Shown here: piece by piece, positions 6,436-7,528 of the stretch
Layout: each line of letters starts with the position of its first letter
Numbering within the stretch: the stretch's first letter is position 1
Assembly: GCA_900759005.1 (NCBI GenBank)
Contig: CAAEUQ010000014.1
Location: 1 to 7,528 of the forward strand
Source of the DNA: Clostridia bacterium
GTDB taxonomy: Bacteria; Bacillota; Clostridia; Christensenellales; Aristaeellaceae
Length of the DNA stretch: 7,528 nucleotides
Direction: 5' to 3'
Program-made: the position numbers and the translations under genes
The notes under the pieces: generated by a model
What the model saw: only the letters and a program-made list of their open reading frames with translations
Told to the model about the DNA's origin: nothing
Database searches by the model: none

Positions 6436-7377
6436 TATTACATCGGAGTCGATCTGGGCGGAACCGGCATCAAGGCGGGCATTGTGGACGAAGGCGGAAA
6501 AATTCTCGCGAAGGTCAGCTGCCCCACGGGCGTGGAGCGCGGCTATCAGGCGGTCGTTCACGATATGGCGGATCTGTGCGTAAAGGCGGCGGAGAAGGCG
6601 AATATTTCCATGGACGATGTGAAGGCGATCGGCATCGGTATTCCCGGCATCTGTGATCCGAAGACCGAAATCGTACCGTTCTGCACGAACCTCGGCTGGC
6701 ATCATGTGCCGCTGATCGCTGAAATGCACAAGTATTTGGACAAGCCCGTTTTCGTCGATAACGACGCGACGGTCGCGGGTCTGGCTGAATCCGTTGCGGG
6801 CGTGTCCGCGGGCGCACAGAACAGCGTGTTCGTCACGCTCGGTACCGGCGTCGGCGGCGGCATCATCATCGGCGGCAAGGTGTTTACCGGAAGCCACGGC
6901 GTGGCGAGCGAGATCGGCCATATGATCGTGGTCGCCGGCGGCGAAATGTGCACGTGCGGCAACCGCGGCTGCTGGGAGCGCTACGCTTCCGCAACGGCGA
7001 TCATCCGCGAGGGACGTAAATTTGCCAAGGCGCATCCCGATTGCGCAATCGCCAAGGCAGTAAACGGCGATCTCGACCGCATCGAAGCGCGAACGGTGAT
7101 CGATCTGGCAAAGGCGGGCGATCCGGACGCGCTGAAGCTGTTCGGCGACTATGTGGATATGCTCTGCGCGGGACTGGTAAATCTGATTAACCTTTACGAT
7201 CCGGAAGTCATCGCGCTCGGCGGCGGCGTATCGCAGGCGGGCGAATTTTTACTGAACGCGGTGCGCGAGCGGATGCCCCATCTCGTGTTCTACAAGGAAA
7301 TGCCGTATGCGCGCATTGAGCTTGCGCAGCTCGGCAACGATGCGGGCATTATCGGCGCGGCAATGCTGGGAAAATAA
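6433..7377 (+). CDS. glcK: ROK family glucokinase
   Basis: Cytoplasmic ATP-dependent glucokinase converting glucose to glucose 6-phosphate, of the ROK (repressor, ORF, kinase) family. It is 314 residues, normal for a Firmicutes glucokinase. The first phosphate-binding motif is DLGGTGIKAG (7-16). N110-D111 in FVDNDATVAG contains the catalytic aspartate, and LGTGVGGGIIIGG is the second phosphate motif. E160 and H163 in SEIGHMIV contact glucose and zinc, and CTCGNRGCWE (173-182) supplies the three zinc cysteines C173, C175 and C180. The C-terminal LYDPEVIALGGGVS is also a family feature. There is no N-terminal helix-turn-helix, so it is a kinase rather than a ROK repressor. It follows hprK by 20 bases, with no terminator between. 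A glucokinase implies that some glucose enters unphosphorylated, for example by a permease or from disaccharide or polymer hydrolysis. Another ROK sugar kinase specificity is possible, but the sequence looks typical of glucokinase. Confidence 0.93.
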   Translation: MYYIGVDLGGTGIKAGIVDEGGKILAKVSCPTGVERGYQAVVHDMADLCVKAAEKANISMDDVKAIGIGIPGICDPKTEIVPFCTNLGWHHVPLIAEMHKYLDKPVFVDNDATVAGLAESVAGVSAGAQNSVFVTLGTGVGGGIIIGGKVFTGSHGVASEIGHMIVVAGGEMCTCGNRGCWERYASATAIIREGRKFAKAHPDCAIAKAVNGDLDRIEARTVIDLAKAGDPDALKLFGDYVDMLCAGLVNLINLYDPEVIALGGGVSQAGEFLLNAVRERMPHLVFYKEMPYARIELAQLGNDAGIIGAAMLGK

Positions 7378-7442
7378 TTCAAATCGAAAGCGGGGAACGC
7401 GGCAATGCGCTCCAAGCTGAACCGAAATGGGAGGAATGTTTC

Positions 7443-7528
7443 ATGAGAGCATACGAACGGTTGCTGAAATACGTTCAGTTTGACACCGCGTCCGACGAGC
7501 GCAGCGAAACCTGCCCGAGCACGGCAAA
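7443..7528 (+). CDS. pepT: Peptidase T (tripeptidase), 5' fragment
   Basis: Only 28 codons are visible before the right edge. The start MRAYERLLKYVQFDTASD followed shortly by CPST closely resembles the N-terminus of PepT, the M20-family zinc aminopeptidase that removes the first residue of tripeptides in the cytoplasm. The catalytic zinc ligands lie beyond the window. The ATG has GGAGG (7430-7434) 8 nt upstream. It follows glucokinase by 65 bases with no evident terminator or promoter, so it may be the last or next gene of the same transcript. A related M20 peptidase cannot be excluded from so short a fragment. Confidence 0.8.
   Translation, partial: MRAYERLLKYVQFDTASDERSETCPSTA

Noticed and set aside
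7378..7442. Possible terminator or promoter between glucokinase and pepT
   Set aside because: I found no stable hairpin with a T tract and no paired -35/-10 boxes, so I treat the 65 bases as a read-through spacer with the pepT ribosome binding site.

Overview
This is a gene-dense, GC-rich (high fifties percent by eye) bacterial chromosomal segment. It has strong GGAGG-type Shine-Dalgarno sites, sigma-A-like promoters with 17-bp spacers, HPr kinase/phosphorylase (HprK), a ROK-type glucokinase with a CxCGxxGC zinc motif, and an XPD-like helicase with an N-terminal RecB-like nuclease domain. Together these point to a GC-rich member of the Firmicutes, most likely Clostridia. That assignment is inferred from gene content only. 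I see no IS elements, tRNA/rRNA genes, CRISPR arrays or phage genes, and all reading frames look intact.

Layout. (1) Positions 1-2225, minus strand: a large helicase gene whose 3' end runs off the left edge. It starts with a PD-(D/E)XK nuclease module and continues as an Fe-S, DinG/XPD-type superfamily 2 helicase. (2) Positions 2226-2313: a short divergent intergenic region with two interlocked, oppositely oriented promoters. (3) Positions 2314-3330, plus: class I mannose-6-phosphate isomerase (manA). Its intrinsic terminator lies over the last codons of the convergent gene. (4) Positions 3360-4514, minus: a 12-TM MFS transporter. (5) Positions 4515-4666: a second divergent intergenic region with a good sigma-A promoter and a CcpA cre-like sequence over its -35/spacer. 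(6) Positions 4667-7377, plus: a tight operon of a Cof-type HAD phosphatase (probable TTG start), hprK and ROK glucokinase. (7) Positions 7443-7528: the first 28 codons of a peptidase T gene, cut by the right edge.

How the genes fit together: ManA, glucokinase, the sugar-phosphate-type HAD phosphatase and possibly the MFS permease handle entry of hexoses into glycolysis. HprK is the sensor kinase for carbon catabolite repression through HPr-Ser46-P and CcpA. The HAD-hprK-glcK operon therefore combines glucose phosphorylation with the catabolite-repression kinase. The helicase and PepT are functionally separate neighbours. I found no clearly undescribed system. The most notable points are the interlocked divergent promoters, the terminator inside the convergent coding end, and the cre-like site on the hprK operon promoter.
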